DNA from: Verticillium longisporum
Taxonomy: Eukaryota > Ascomycota > Sordariomycetes > Glomerellales > Plectosphaerellaceae
Length of the DNA stretch: 64,000 nucleotides
Assembly (NCBI GenBank): GCA_019188255.1
Contig: JAETXT010000002.1
Location: 3,286,001 to 3,350,000, forward strand
Reading direction: 5' to 3'
Part shown: positions 1-11,268 of the stretch, piece by piece
Layout: each line of letters begins with the position of its first letter
Numbering within the stretch: position 1 is the stretch's first letter
Position numbers and translations under genes: made by a program
Notes under the pieces: generated by a model
Told to the model about the DNA's origin: nothing
Databases searched by the model: none
What the model saw: only the letters and a program-made list of their open reading frames with translations

Positions 1-1410
1 TCAGATTGGAATCTGGGGGTCCGAGGACAGGAACAAGTGACTCGACTTGGGGACATGGAGAATGACTAAGTGAAAAGAATTGGGCGAAGTTGGTGTTAGA
101 GACGGAAAAGAAGGGAAGGAAAGCGCTGTGCCTCTCTTCCTGTCGGCCCTTTCGCCATGGGATGCATGCATGGCATATCGTTCAATGACAGCCAACGACG
201 AAGGATGGCGGGATGGGGATGATGGCTGATCCCCTGGTTCAGAGCCGTAGCGACGGTTCGGTTTTCCAGCACCGGTGCCAAATCGAGGACGAACCGGGCC
301 ACATGGTGAGTCGGGTCATGCGACGGCCACAGTCGCCGTTGGTAGATGCTGGCCTGATGCGTTATGCAGATGCGGTCGGCGCGTGGAGCGAATCGAGGCG
401 AAAACAGGCGAGAAAAGGCGTCCGTCTTGGTGAGCTTGGGGTATTGCTTGTTCCTGCCACAACACACATAACTCACGCCACGAATCTGAACCCAGGGAAA
501 GTGCAGTGCTGGGCTCTGCGCCATGCCGTGCTGTTCGAGCAGTTCCTTCCCTCCCATGTGGTCGAATGGAGGTTGTGCCTGCCTAGGGACCACCGGATGG
601 AAGCTTTCCATTGGAGGTGGAAATGGGCCCCTGCCCGCCCTGTAGTGGGTAAGACCACCAGGGACCCCTTTCCCTTTCTTGGCTGGACCAGATGGACCCC
701 AGGTCGTACCTGCCCCTCGGCTGTGCTGCCATATTTGGAGCACGGATTAGCGCGGAGGAAGGCGGCCCGCTGATCAGTTAGGTCTAGTGTCCACTCCACC
801 ATCTGAAGGTGCGCGTGAGGCTTCTCCCCCACAGCTCTGTCAACGGCCCCATTGGCTCTGCCTAACTTTGATGCCGTCTCATCTCCAAGCCCATTTCCAC
901 CACCTGACAGTCTCGCAGGATGTCTTCGATCCGCGGTCGTGTAGGGCATGGTGGCACCGCCGGTAGGGTGCTAATCGTCCAGAGCCCCAGTCGCTCACTG
1001 AAGGTTCCTAAGTAAGTGAGGTTGGTTCGGTAGGTGAATAGGTGCCTGAGCAAACCACCAAAAGCCTTCCCACTGGTCACCATCTTCAGGTAACCTTCAC
1101 TGAGACGAAGTAGAACCACCAGCAGCACCACGTCCCGACCACCCCCTCCTCCCCCGCCCCGGTTCTGGTTGCAGCTTCTTCGAACGTCGATTCTTGAGTT
1201 CATCAGACTAGCGAGAAACGCAGGACCAGCGCCCTGCAACATCGAACCAAGATTCCAATGGTGTTTCTGTGTCGTCGTGGGCGTCAGATCGCCGTAGGAC
1301 TCGACCCCCCAGCCCTGCCAACGACAGAGCCTCTGATTGCTTCGAGCTTGCGTCTGGTGGCTGCCGGTATCAATGGCGCTAGACTGCGCTGGTCTGCATG
1401 GCGCCATGCA

Positions 1411-1420
1411 CCCCCCCCCC
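1411..1420. repeat. C10 homopolymer
   Basis: Ten consecutive C bases in non-coding DNA. It is relevant because shorter C/G runs elsewhere in the window appear to have lost bases. Confidence 0.9.
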
Positions 1421-1776
1421 TTGGAGGATCTCAGAGCACGGGCCAAAGGCACGAGAAGAAGGACGAGTACTGAACGAGCCAACAGGAACTGCGGCCCGGT
1501 TTTCGCTCACCGTTGCTGTTGTTCCCTCACCCTCATGAGCTCCTTCATCTTTGACCTGGACAGATTCGGGCCCGGCAACTGGTCAGTCCATGTTCCAGCT
1601 CGTGCCGGCATATGAGTGCCATCTCCGAGCCCACGCCTCCTCCCGCAACATGAAGCCGTCATGAACGCTGGGCAGCGTGCGCCAAAGGGCTGGCAGGCGG
1701 ACGGCTCCAGGCGCTGCAAGCGTTGCAGGCGATTGATGCCTCTCGTCGCTTGTGCTTGACCTTGGCCCGACTAGTC

Positions 1777-1796
1777 TGCCTGCCTGCCTGCCTGCT
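1777..1796. repeat. TGCC tetranucleotide repeat
   Basis: About four tandem copies of TGCC lie 40 bp before the AC microsatellite. No gene is associated with it. Confidence 0.7.
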
Positions 1797-1831
1797 CTCC
1801 GAACTGACGGGATAGAATGGCATGGACGGTG

Positions 1832-1832
<1 letters not shown>

Positions 1833-1863
<31 letters not shown>
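1833..1863. repeat. (AC)15 dinucleotide microsatellite
   Basis: About fifteen uninterrupted AC units. It is a probable length-polymorphic marker with no coding role. Confidence 0.9.
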
Positions 1864-1866
<3 letters not shown>

Positions 1867-3283
1867 GCTCTCACCAAAGCCTTCCCTTCGATCCCGCCAG
1901 CCTGGTGGGGAAGGGAACTGCTGGGACCCTGGGCCGGTCTGCCTGCCCTTCTGCTGTGGCCCACAATCCCCAGAAAGCCCACCCTGGCCCAAGGCTAAGC
2001 GGTGGTCGCCCGCGCCATTCCCACAAGCCCAAGTCAAACGACAGCGGAGCAACCCAGCCCGCTGATCCGGGGAGGGAAAGGCGAGAGGAAATCTTGGAGG
2101 CACGGGATTCCTTTGTTACGCTCGACATTGGCGTCTTTCCAGATCAGCGGCGCCATGCCATGTCTTGCACCGGAGGCCCCTCTCCATCGCGTGTGTTGCC
2201 TCGTGTGCCTATCCTGTCGTCTCAGGTACAATGACAACCCACTAGTCACTGGAGACTTTCGATGTACTGGGGTGGCCCCATTCAGAACTGACGAGAGACA
2301 TGCTGCCCTCAAAAGTCCTCGCGCGCCGGATCCGCGGGAACGAGCAAGGACAAACACCATCGGCGCGCAAGCATAATCCAAAGAACTCTCTCAGCTGTAG
2401 TCGCCAAGCGCTCCTCCTGAGGGACTCGAAAATCTGGAGCGGCGGTGCCACCGTACTCTGTACCTGCCGCAGCCACACCTGCCATAGTAATTAATATCGC
2501 CTGTCGCTGGGGAAAGGGGGGCTACGAGGGCCTGGGGCTGGCCGGCCTTGTCTGCCTCATCCCTGGGCCTCGTTGGGCCCTGAAGTGGGTGGCAACCAGG
2601 TAACGTGAGAGAGCCAACCGGCGCCCCCAGACTTTGTCCCGGCCGCCACACAGAGCGCTGCACATGGGGAAGAGACGACAGGAGGAAAGGAGGGGGATGG
2701 CATACATGGCCCGTACCCCATCCGTCCCAAACACTTCCACCCCATGGACGGATGTGCAGATGGACCAAAGGCGTCTCCGGCCTCGAGTGGTACAGCACAG
2801 CATAGTCCGATCTGGCCTGACAGGGGCCTTCCCCCAAGGTCCCGATGCCCAGCACAGGCTAGCCGCCATTTCGGTTCCGCTTCGTCCTGTCCCGCACTCC
2901 ACGCCGTACGTACACGCTTCACGGACCACACTCCCTCCCTTCCTCGCCCCCCAGGTCCAATGTCCCCATGCTCCCATGCATCGTTTCTGGACATGGATGC
3001 AGTCTAGGTGGAAACGAGCCGTTGACCTCTGGCGGGAGTTTGCGTCTGGATCCGTCCTCTTTTTGGGGTGTCCGACCTGAGAGAGAAGGCGTGAGACGGA
3101 AAATGATAAAATCAAAGCCCGTTCCCCATCCCCAGATCTATTCTCTTCTTCTCCATCCTCATCCTCATCCGGCAATCTTCCCTTCGCCTTCTCACAGCTT
3201 GGCCTGTGGTCTTTCGATCCTTTGATCCCCCCAAACCCCACACAGAGGAAATCGCCACGGCAGCGAGCCGCCCCTCTCTCAAC

Positions 3284-5059
3284 ATGTCCGAGAAGTTCGA
3301 CACCGTGGACACTGTCCAGGCTCACGATGACACCTACGACAAGGTAAGGAGACTCTGGATTCGGCAAACCTCGACGACTTGAAACGAATGGCAGCTAATC
3401 ATGTTCTTGCTCAACAGAAGGAGGTCGAGACCAAGGTCATCAAGGGTAACGAGGCCTTCGGTGAGGCCATGATCAAGGAGCCTCCCGTGCTTGGTCCAGC
3501 GCCATGATTCTCGTCTACTGCTTCTCCGTCGTCGGTTTCTTCTGCTCGACCATGAACGGATACGACGGCTCCCTCATCAACAACCTGCTCCAGAACCCCG
3601 CCTTCCGTGAGAAGTACGGTGTCGAGTTCACTGGTATCTGGACTGGTATCGTCTCCTCCATGTACCAGATCGGTGGTGTCGTCGCCATTCCTTTCGTCGG
3701 ACCCGCCATCGACACCTGGGGCCGCCGCTATGGCATGCTCATCGGATCCGTCATCATCATCGTCGGTACTATCATCCAGGGTCTCTCCCACGGATCCAGC
3801 CAGTTCATGGGCGGCCGTTTCCTCCTCGGTTTCGGTGTCTCCATCGTTGCCTCCGCCGGTCCCATGTACGTTGTTGAGATCAACCACCCCGCCTTCCGTG
3901 GTGTTGTCGGTGCCATGTACAACACTCTCTGGTTTTCCGGTGCCATCCTCGCCTCCGGTGCCGCTCGCGGCGCGCTCGAGCACATCAAGGGCGATGCCTC
4001 TTGGCGCCTGATCACCTGGCTCCAGTGCCTCTTCTCTGGCCTCATCTGCATCTTCGTTTGGTTCATCCCCGAGTCGCCCCGTTGGTTGTACGTCAACAAC
4101 AAGCAGCAGGCTGCCCGCGACATGATCACCAAGTACCACGGTGAGGGCAACCCCGACTCCGCTTGGGTTACTCTCCAGATGAACGAGTACGAGGAGCTCC
4201 TTGACATGAACGGTTCCGACAAGCGCTGGTGGGACTACAGCGCGCTGTTCCGCAACGGCGCTTCCCGCTACCGTCTCTTCTGCAACGTCGCCCTGTCCTG
4301 CTTCGGTCAGTGGGCCGGCAACGCTGTCCTGTCGTACTTCCTCGGCGCCGTGCTCGTCACCGCTGGCTACTCCAGCGCCATCGCCCAGGCCAACATCACC
4401 CTCATCAACACCTGCCAGCAGTTCCTCTGCGCCATTGCCGGTGCCACTCTGGTCGACAGGGTCGGTCGTCGCCCTCTCCTGCTCTTTTCCTTCTCGTCTG
4501 TCACCGTCATCTGGGCTGGCATGACCATTGCCTCTTCCATCGTTGCCAAGTCTCAGACGGGCACTGACGAGAACGGCACTCCCATCTACAACGACCCTGC
4601 TGCCTCCAAGGCTTGCCTGGCCATGATCTTCCTCTTCGGCTCCTTCTACTCCGTTGGTATCACGCCCCTTCAGGCTCTGTACCCCGTCGAGGTCCTCTCC
4701 TTCGAGATGCGCGCCAAGGGCATGGCCTTCTCCAACTTGGCTGTCAACGCCGCCGGTCTCCTCAACCAGTTCGCTTGGCCCGTCTCCATGGAGACCCTTG
4801 CCTGGAAGACTTACATCATCTTCACCATCTGGGATGTTGCTCAGACAGCCATCATTTACTTCTACCTGCCCGAGACCAAGGGCCGCACTGTAAGTTGCTC
4901 TTCTTGCCCTCGATACCGATGCAATCCACTGACAAGCCAATCCAGCTCGAGGAACTCGACGAGGTGTTCGCCGCCAAGAACCCGGTCAAGCACTCTCTCC
5001 AGAAGAAGGAGATTGCCGTCGACGCCCACGGCGACGTCGTCAACGTCCAGAACGTTTAA
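3284..5059 (+). CDS. MFS sugar transporter (frame broken near its start)
   Basis: Twelve-TM sugar porter of the major facilitator superfamily, expected in the plasma membrane, of the hexose or lactose-permease-like type common in fungi. Exons are 3284-3343, 3418-4889 and 4946-5059, with GT-AG introns. Visible family motifs are GRRYG (about residue 121, loop 2-3), PESPRWL (about 237), GRRPLL (about 370) and PETKGRT (about 504, just before intron 2). The first two exons give a hydrophilic N-terminus ending ...IKEPP and then leave frame. The transporter frame resumes as AWSSAMIL, as if one C were missing from CCC at 3484-3486. With that base the protein is about 548 residues, normal for the family. 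An ATG at 3504 could give a shortened protein lacking only the cytoplasmic head. Substrate cannot be read from sequence. Confidence 0.93.
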
Positions 5060-8021
5060 ACGCGCTCTGCGACGGAGATTCTCATGCAGAAAAGAAGAAA
5101 ACAGCGAAGCGAGCGCGTTCTTTACCACCCCCACGCGTCGGCAACCTATTTGGGCTGCCACGTTTACACTGCTTTATAATATCACGAGAGATGGATGCCG
5201 GAGGATGATTCTTGGGTCGTTGTGGCACTGTCTGGGAGGCCTGAGACTCACGGTTTCGTCTGCCACGATGGAATCATGCGAACGCTCTTTCCGAACAACT
5301 TTGCCGGCGGCTAGCTAGCTAAATACCACTTTGCGCTACGCTGAACTCTTTTGCATTCGATGGTGACTGTTTATGATAATGGACGTGAGAGGGCCTGGCA
5401 AACTAAAAGCTTGACTGCACTTTTCTAAGCTGACAGCTGGACCGTAACCTCAACCGGCATGGATGTTTTATCCGATGCAGATGGCAATGTCGCTAACAGA
5501 CCAATTTGACGTGCAGCCCCTCGGAGGAGCATGTCGATCTCTACCCCTATCTGGAGGGTAAACTACTGAGTACATTCAGTCGTCCCCAGCGTGGTTGGCT
5601 GCGGCGAAAGGCTTGGTATTGCTTCGCCTCTGGGCAACAGCAAGTGTGGTGGGTTGGCGCACCCCTACGACGTGCCTGCACGCGGGATGGTATCAGTCAT
5701 GTTCTGGGGGCAAATTATCGCTCCGACCGAAACACTCTGGGCGGAATCCTGAGCCAACGAGCCGGTTGCTGTTGTTGGGGGCTGGATTCTTCAAAGGCGC
5801 GGCCGTATGGCGAGATATCCGTGGCGAAGTACTTCCTTCGTCAGCACGAAAACGTTGGTGGTCAACAATGTGTTGTTCGCGATCCGAGCCGGCATCTCGA
5901 TCCCGCCTTGATTTCCATGACCTGTCTGCGTTGCAAAGTGGATTCATTGACAGCGGCACAATGCAGGGCAGTCAGTTGCCGGTCATGCTTTCTTTTCCAT
6001 TGAGGTCATGGTAGATAGCCGTCGCCTTTGCATCAGCTAAACCAGGCTGCTCGCACGGCGTGATGTCGTTGAGAAGGACGACTGGTACGGGAATGTGCTC
6101 CATGCCAAGGCGTGGTCGTGACTGAACTGAGACCGGCTGCAGAGACGGCCTTGAAAGTTTGGCGAAACGGGGCGAGCTTTTGAGCATATTACAAACCGCG
6201 CAGGCTGATCCAACCCCCCTGGACATTCAATTTGAAATACACCGACAGCATGGGACTGGCCGTGTCATTTTGCCTGTGGCCGTGTCATTGCCAGGCAAAA
6301 TGTGACACTCTTTCTTGCCAGATACTTTGCATACACGCGACGCGAGGGAGTCAGGCAAAAGTGTGACGGGTAGCTATAGGTTGAGGGTAAGGGAATACAT
6401 GTAGCAGCGTCCGGGTCAATGGCACTTGACTGAAGCCACGTGATGATCAAATCGATGAATGGTGGATAAACACGGCCTCCAGCTGAGAGCTTTTCTGTTC
6501 AGCGCTCGCTTTCACGTACCATGTGACGATTTGAGTTGACTTGTAAGTTGGTCATGGTGAGCGGGCATCTTTGGGAACCCGGCGCTTCCACCGAGTGGCT
6601 GGTCTCGAGAGTCTGCCGAGCAAGCCAGAGCGCAGGTGACTTGTGGGCATCCAGGGGAATTGTTACTCGAAAAGAAGCAGTCCCTCAGGCCCTGGACTGT
6701 GAGCTGGAGCGAGATGACAACAACCCTGGAAGGAAAAGGGTCGCTTCTCCGCCTTGGCGCAACGCAAGCATTGGTCTGCCGTATTAAACGCCAAGGCATG
6801 GCATTGCGGACCGTGTTGCGGTGCGGGCGCCATCACGCGGGGTTCTGTCAGGCTCCTCGCTCCACAAGGGGTGGCTGGCTGCTGGTGGAGAAGGGGGTGT
6901 GCAGGCGCTTTTGGCGTCTGGGGCTTTACGGGCCAGGAGTCTCGACATTGTTAGCATGATTGCCGGCATGCTCGACGATCTGCGCCGCTCGTCTGCTGTT
7001 TGACCGAGGAACGACAGGAGGCTCCCTGGGTAAGGTGAGGTGCGCCATAAAGAAGAGCATCACATGGCGACAGGGTGAGTTCGAGCGAGAGAGAGGTGTC
7101 ACGATTAGACGGGCAATATCATTCCAGAAGACAGTTCGTGGGGCTGTTGATTGGGGATCACAGTATCGCCGTAAAATGCCTAGCCACGATTTGCCGTGTT
7201 GGCATCGAAAATAAGCTTCTTTCTCCAAGTGGTTCGATCGGCGAAGACGGACAGGAGAAAGCTTAGCACTATGTAACGTCAAATATAATTATCCGCCCGC
7301 GTAAGTCCTCCCATTCTGTCGCGAGATCCATTGCGATATGTTACAACTTGATAGTGAAGCTTGCGAGCATGATGGTGATCGGGCTCGTGTGCTAAACAGC
7401 GAGCGTTTGACTTCGCTACTATACCTTAAGTAGGTACTGGAGTGAGGATTAGGTTTAAGCTTATGAGTTCTTCATCCAATATCCATGGATCACATTGATG
7501 AGGGTTCCTTACATATGGAGACCGTTCCCACTCAGCATGAGGCTATGCTATTACTCAGCGGCATCACAGTACCTACATTCAGCAACTACATTACTCGTGC
7601 CCTGGGACGCAATCAATTTGCTGCCTCGGCGCATGGTGTTTCACGATGGCACAGGCCAGATACAATCAAGTGCCGTGGGTCTCATTCACTATCTCACAAG
7701 ATTAAACACCGAGGGGACAAGGCTACGAGATTTGTGACTGGCGGAAACTCTCCAAGCATCCACGGGCATGCTGCGCGAACATATCGCGAGGCGGAACTTA
7801 CCATGGCCTGCAAATGTCCTGCTCTCACTCTGACGAGTCAGCGATATTGGGGGGGGCCTTGGCTCGTTAGTGGATGAAATGGATGCCGTTCTACAGAGTC
7901 ATGGGGCGGACGACGTGGAAAAGCTATAAGAACTGACTGATTCTGTCGACGTAGAGCAATGGCCGTTGTCTGTGTCTGGAACCTACTCCGATCATCACAG
8001 ACGCCCTCTACACGACTCACA
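5060..8021. other. Intergenic, no gene recognised
   Basis: Several frames of 60-165 codons occur here, but none has a domain, a signal peptide with a plausible intron set, or coding-like composition. Base composition is closer to AT/GC balance than in the genes. Part of it is presumably promoter for the small secreted protein at 8022. Confidence 0.5.
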
Positions 8022-8392
8022 ATGCATCTTCCAAGTCTTTCCGTTCTGGTAGCCCTCGTCAGTATATCAGTCGCACTCTTCACAGCGGTACGAAGCTAAC
8101 TTGAACCTCAGGCCCTGGGCAGCCACAGCGTTGTCGCTCAGAACTGCAGAGGCAACGTTTCCTCCATGTGGCGCTGCTTGCGCTCTGACAACACCAACTC
8201 GGGTTATACCACCTCGTGCTGTCCCCGTACGAATAGTTTCATGGAAAACGGAGCCGTAAGTTTGTGCAACTCTCGCGATTGTCGAGCGGGACTGACGATT
8301 CTCCCAAGTGTTGCACCACCAACTGGAGTGCCTTCCAGTCGTGCTGTTTCGACGCACAACGGCTACTTTGCCGCCAATGGCTAGAATTTTGA
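8022..8392 (+). CDS. Small secreted cysteine-rich protein (9 Cys, 87 aa)
   Basis: Unrecognised small secreted protein. Exons are 8022-8057, 8112-8255 and 8309-8392; introns are 54 and 53 bp, the first with a GCTAAC branch point. Residues 1-22 form a clear signal peptide with predicted cleavage after VVAQ or one residue earlier. The mature part of about 65 residues holds nine cysteines at 24, 34, 48/49, 61/62, 72/73 and 81, three of them CC pairs, and has no domain I know. Size, secretion and cysteine density fit an apoplastic effector-like or antimicrobial-like protein, which is inference. The odd cysteine number leaves one unpaired or available for dimerisation. It faces the HsbA-like gene, with stop codons under 200 bp apart. 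The exon model depends on my splice choice; a 24-bp alternative for intron 1 is too short. Confidence 0.72.
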
Positions 8393-8579
8393 GAAGAATC
8401 ATTCATTACACGGGGAGGGCTGGAGCAGTGTAGGCTAGAGAAAAACCATCACGTTCATTGTGGGAAGAATTCAGCGAGACATAAGTATATGTGAATTGAC
8501 AAGACCGGCTCGCACAGCGAGTACGGATGTACTTTTGCTAATTCTACCATGACTTTCTTCCTCAGAAATTGGATCGCCT

Positions 8580-9298
8580 TTAAGAATGATTGATTGTTGT
8601 TGAGGGGTGTCTGTGACAGGCTTCTGGCGTAGTCGGCGGTAAAGCTTCGTCAGGATGCAGCGAAGACCTTAGGCCGGGGGGATGTGAGGCCAAACTTTTT
8701 AGAGCCTCGAAGGTCTTCTTGAAAGAGGCATCAAGATCCTTCTTGTCGCTCGCGAGACCCTTCTTGCAGGTAGGCACGAGGTCGATGATGCCGAAAGCGA
8801 GCTTGTCGACGCCACCCTCGATGGTGCGGAGGACCCCGGTGATGGGAGCGGTGAAGGGGGTGCCGGAGAGGAAGCTGCTCTTGCCAATGATGGTGTTAAG
8901 AAGGGCCTGGTGGACGCGGACGAAGTCACGGAAGACCTCGCACACCTGGTTCTGTCCGTCCGCGGGGAAGGGCTTGGAGGTGTCGGCTTCGGCAATCATG
9001 GTGATATCGGTGCGCACAGCGCCGGCAATCTCACGGATGTTGCTGAGAGCTTTCTGTGAGACGGGTCAGATACCGAAGTAGGATGTGGGCTAAGAGTCCA
9101 TCGGAGTTGGCAGTAACCTACGGGGATCAGGGAGAAGACGTTGTTGAAGCTCAGGTCGGTCAGGATGTTGTTGGCATCCTGCGACAGATCGGTGACGGCC
9201 TCAATGCTCTTGACAACCGTCTGAGGAGTCAGCTCGCTCTTCTGGGCGGCGACGAGGCCGGCAAAGGCGGTAGCGATGGTGAGAAGCTTGAACTGCAT
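8580..9298 (-). CDS. HsbA-like cell-wall or secreted protein
   Basis: Secreted protein of the hydrophobic surface binding protein A / cell wall galactomannoprotein family (HsbA domain). Exon 1 is 9122-9298 and exon 2 is 8580-9053, with a 68-bp GT-AG intron. The signal peptide is residues 1-18, cut after GLVAA. The rest is helical, with the family pattern of small and Leu/Val residues and a conserved TC...K segment (PTCKKGL). Aspergillus HsbA binds hydrophobic surfaces and recruits hydrolases; relatives are abundant wall antigens. Total length is about 216 residues. The last 35 residues (after SLASHPPG) are Pro/His-rich and unlike the family, so an unseen intron or frame slip near the end is possible. 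The ATG gives the signal peptide directly. Confidence 0.82.
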
Positions 9299-11268
9299 GG
9301 TTGCGGTTTTGAAGACGATTCTAGCGCCGGGCGACTTGGTAGCGTGAGAGAGACTTGTAGAGAAGAATGAGGAGCTGATGCTGTGTGTGAAGAATCAAAT
9401 CCATGATGGTTGCGAACTCACCCGACTATATATAACTGTTGTTGAACATATAAGAGACTCTATGGCTGAGCACGATATGTGGATTTGCAGCTATCCATAA
9501 CACATGCTGAATGTGCGAGGTTGTGATCAGTGACTGGCATGTCCAGGACAGGTTGGTCGCTGAAGGATGATATCATGACGGGGTTAACCCATTCCACAGT
9601 ATTGCGACAGAAATAACTGAGATGCTGGGTGCGTGTTTGTGCAATTGGGTAGGGGTACTCGATCACGAGCAGCGGCTGGACATCGTGACCGACATCTGGA
9701 GTGGGTGAGACAGCGTGCTTGTTTCTGCAGATCAGAGCTTAATTCGCACCCTGAGAATTCCACGTATTCCTGCATGATTTCCAATTCTGTACCTGGATCG
9801 GTGCGGAGCGGCCCGGTGTTTAGTACCGTTGCATTCCACGGGGCAAAGGGAATATGGATCATCACTGGTTCTGCCGAGACTTGGGCGTATGGGGTAGGAT
9901 CAAAAGAGGGCCTTGTGTAGCTCGCAACCCCAGATGGCCATGCGCCTGGTCAAGAGATCTCCGATCTTCCACACGCGCGTTGATCTGCGGGAGGCGTGCA
10001 TGTTACACTCACCTTTGACAGACCTAGACAGATAAATGCCTCGACTCCGGCACCCGCTTAACCGAGAGTCGGTCGGCCTCGTGTCGAAGCTTAATGGCGC
10101 GGCCGAAGCTTATTTGTGATTGAGCTGCGGATTGACTGAAATTTGAATGACGGAGCGTGAAGGGGTGGACGGATGGGCTGTGGCCGATCAGAAAATGCCA
10201 AACTTCACAGCAGCGTCCGCAGAGAGGCAAAAGTGCCTCTTTCATATTGGAACAGGGCCACTTCCTACAGTCTAGCCTGGAAGATCAGCACCAAGACATG
10301 AGCCCAAGGAAATAGACAAGACGAGGCCAGTTGTGTCTGCAAGTCACAGATGTCTGGTAATGGTGATGGTGGTGGGTGCTCCGCGATGAGTCCAACCGCT
10401 ATTTTCGTCGCATCCCTTGCATGGAGACACAGGATACCGAAGTGGACATGGAATGGGAACAAAACTTCAATGCTGATGACATCCGAGGCGCGGCTATCAA
10501 ACGTTTGCGAGTGAGGCATATGCCATGCGTATCCCGCGAGGGAGGCGACACAGATACTCGAAGCTGTAGTGAGGCTTCTCTGAAGCCGGCGATCTGGATC
10601 CCCAGGCCAAACATGCTGACCGAGGGCAGCAGATAGCAATGCCCGAGTCGTCAGTCTCGGGCTATCCTTCGATACTTTATCAGTAAGAAGAAAGAAACCT
10701 AAGTGGAAGAGCCTCTAATCCTCTACCTTGAAACGTGCAGAATGACTCGGGCATTGAGACCTTGGAGCGAGGCAGAGCAGGCCGAGCAGGCCGAGCTGAT
10801 GATGTCAGCCGCCCCATGGTCGGCTTCGCTGTGCTGTTGAGCTGTGCTTACCCCCCCACCCCGCTTCCTGATTGCCGATCACTGGATGAATCAACAGGTC
10901 GACTCCAACTTCCCTTCCGCGATTCTTCAACTTACATCCGCAGCGCCCAACTAAGAACCGCGACAACACGGACACGTCGGCAACTCGTGCCCGATGTACA
11001 GCGTTCCACCGCGGCACCTGGCTCTGGCTGTCCCCGAATGCGACGTGTCGGATGCGACACCTATAGCGGACGCCTCCATCGATACCTCGTAAAACACGAC
11101 CCCGCCGAATCGAGGACCAAAACCCACCACACGACGCGCCAGGCGCGCCCGACTTCAGAGGCCGCCATCTCAGGCTGTGCGCGAACACGATGGGATCCCC
11201 GGATTCCTCGCAGGCGATGGACCCGTCATCGGAAGCCGCCGAACCACCGTCAGGTGCCCTCTCGCGCC
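9299..11268. other. Intergenic between HsbA-like gene and Zn2Cys6 regulator
   Basis: This is the divergent upstream region for both neighbours. An open frame runs upstream of the regulator's ATG (from about 10735), but it is Arg/Thr/Ser-rich with no domain and I read it as 5' UTR. A TATATATA stretch at about 9427 lies roughly 130 bp upstream of the HsbA-like start. Confidence 0.5.

Larger units (their letters stand above)
1..3283. other. Long 5' region without a recognisable gene
   Basis: No open frame here reads like a protein on either strand; the frames are short, overlapping and rich in Arg, Pro and Ser. The stretch contains several simple repeats (listed separately). It ends in a pyrimidine-rich leader just before the sugar transporter start, so the last kilobase is probably that gene's promoter and 5' UTR. 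Confidence 0.6.

Noticed and set aside
213..773. 186-codon plus-strand frame
   Set aside because: No domain, no plausible composition; overlaps several other random frames.
3411..4940. 509-codon open frame on the minus strand
   Set aside because: It is the antisense shadow of the sugar transporter; its Gly/Asp/Val/Glu repeats are typical of the complement of GC-rich codons, and no domain is seen.
10735..11268. Upstream extension of the first Zn2Cys6 factor
   Set aside because: In frame and stop-free but Arg/Thr/Ser-rich without conserved features; read as 5' UTR.
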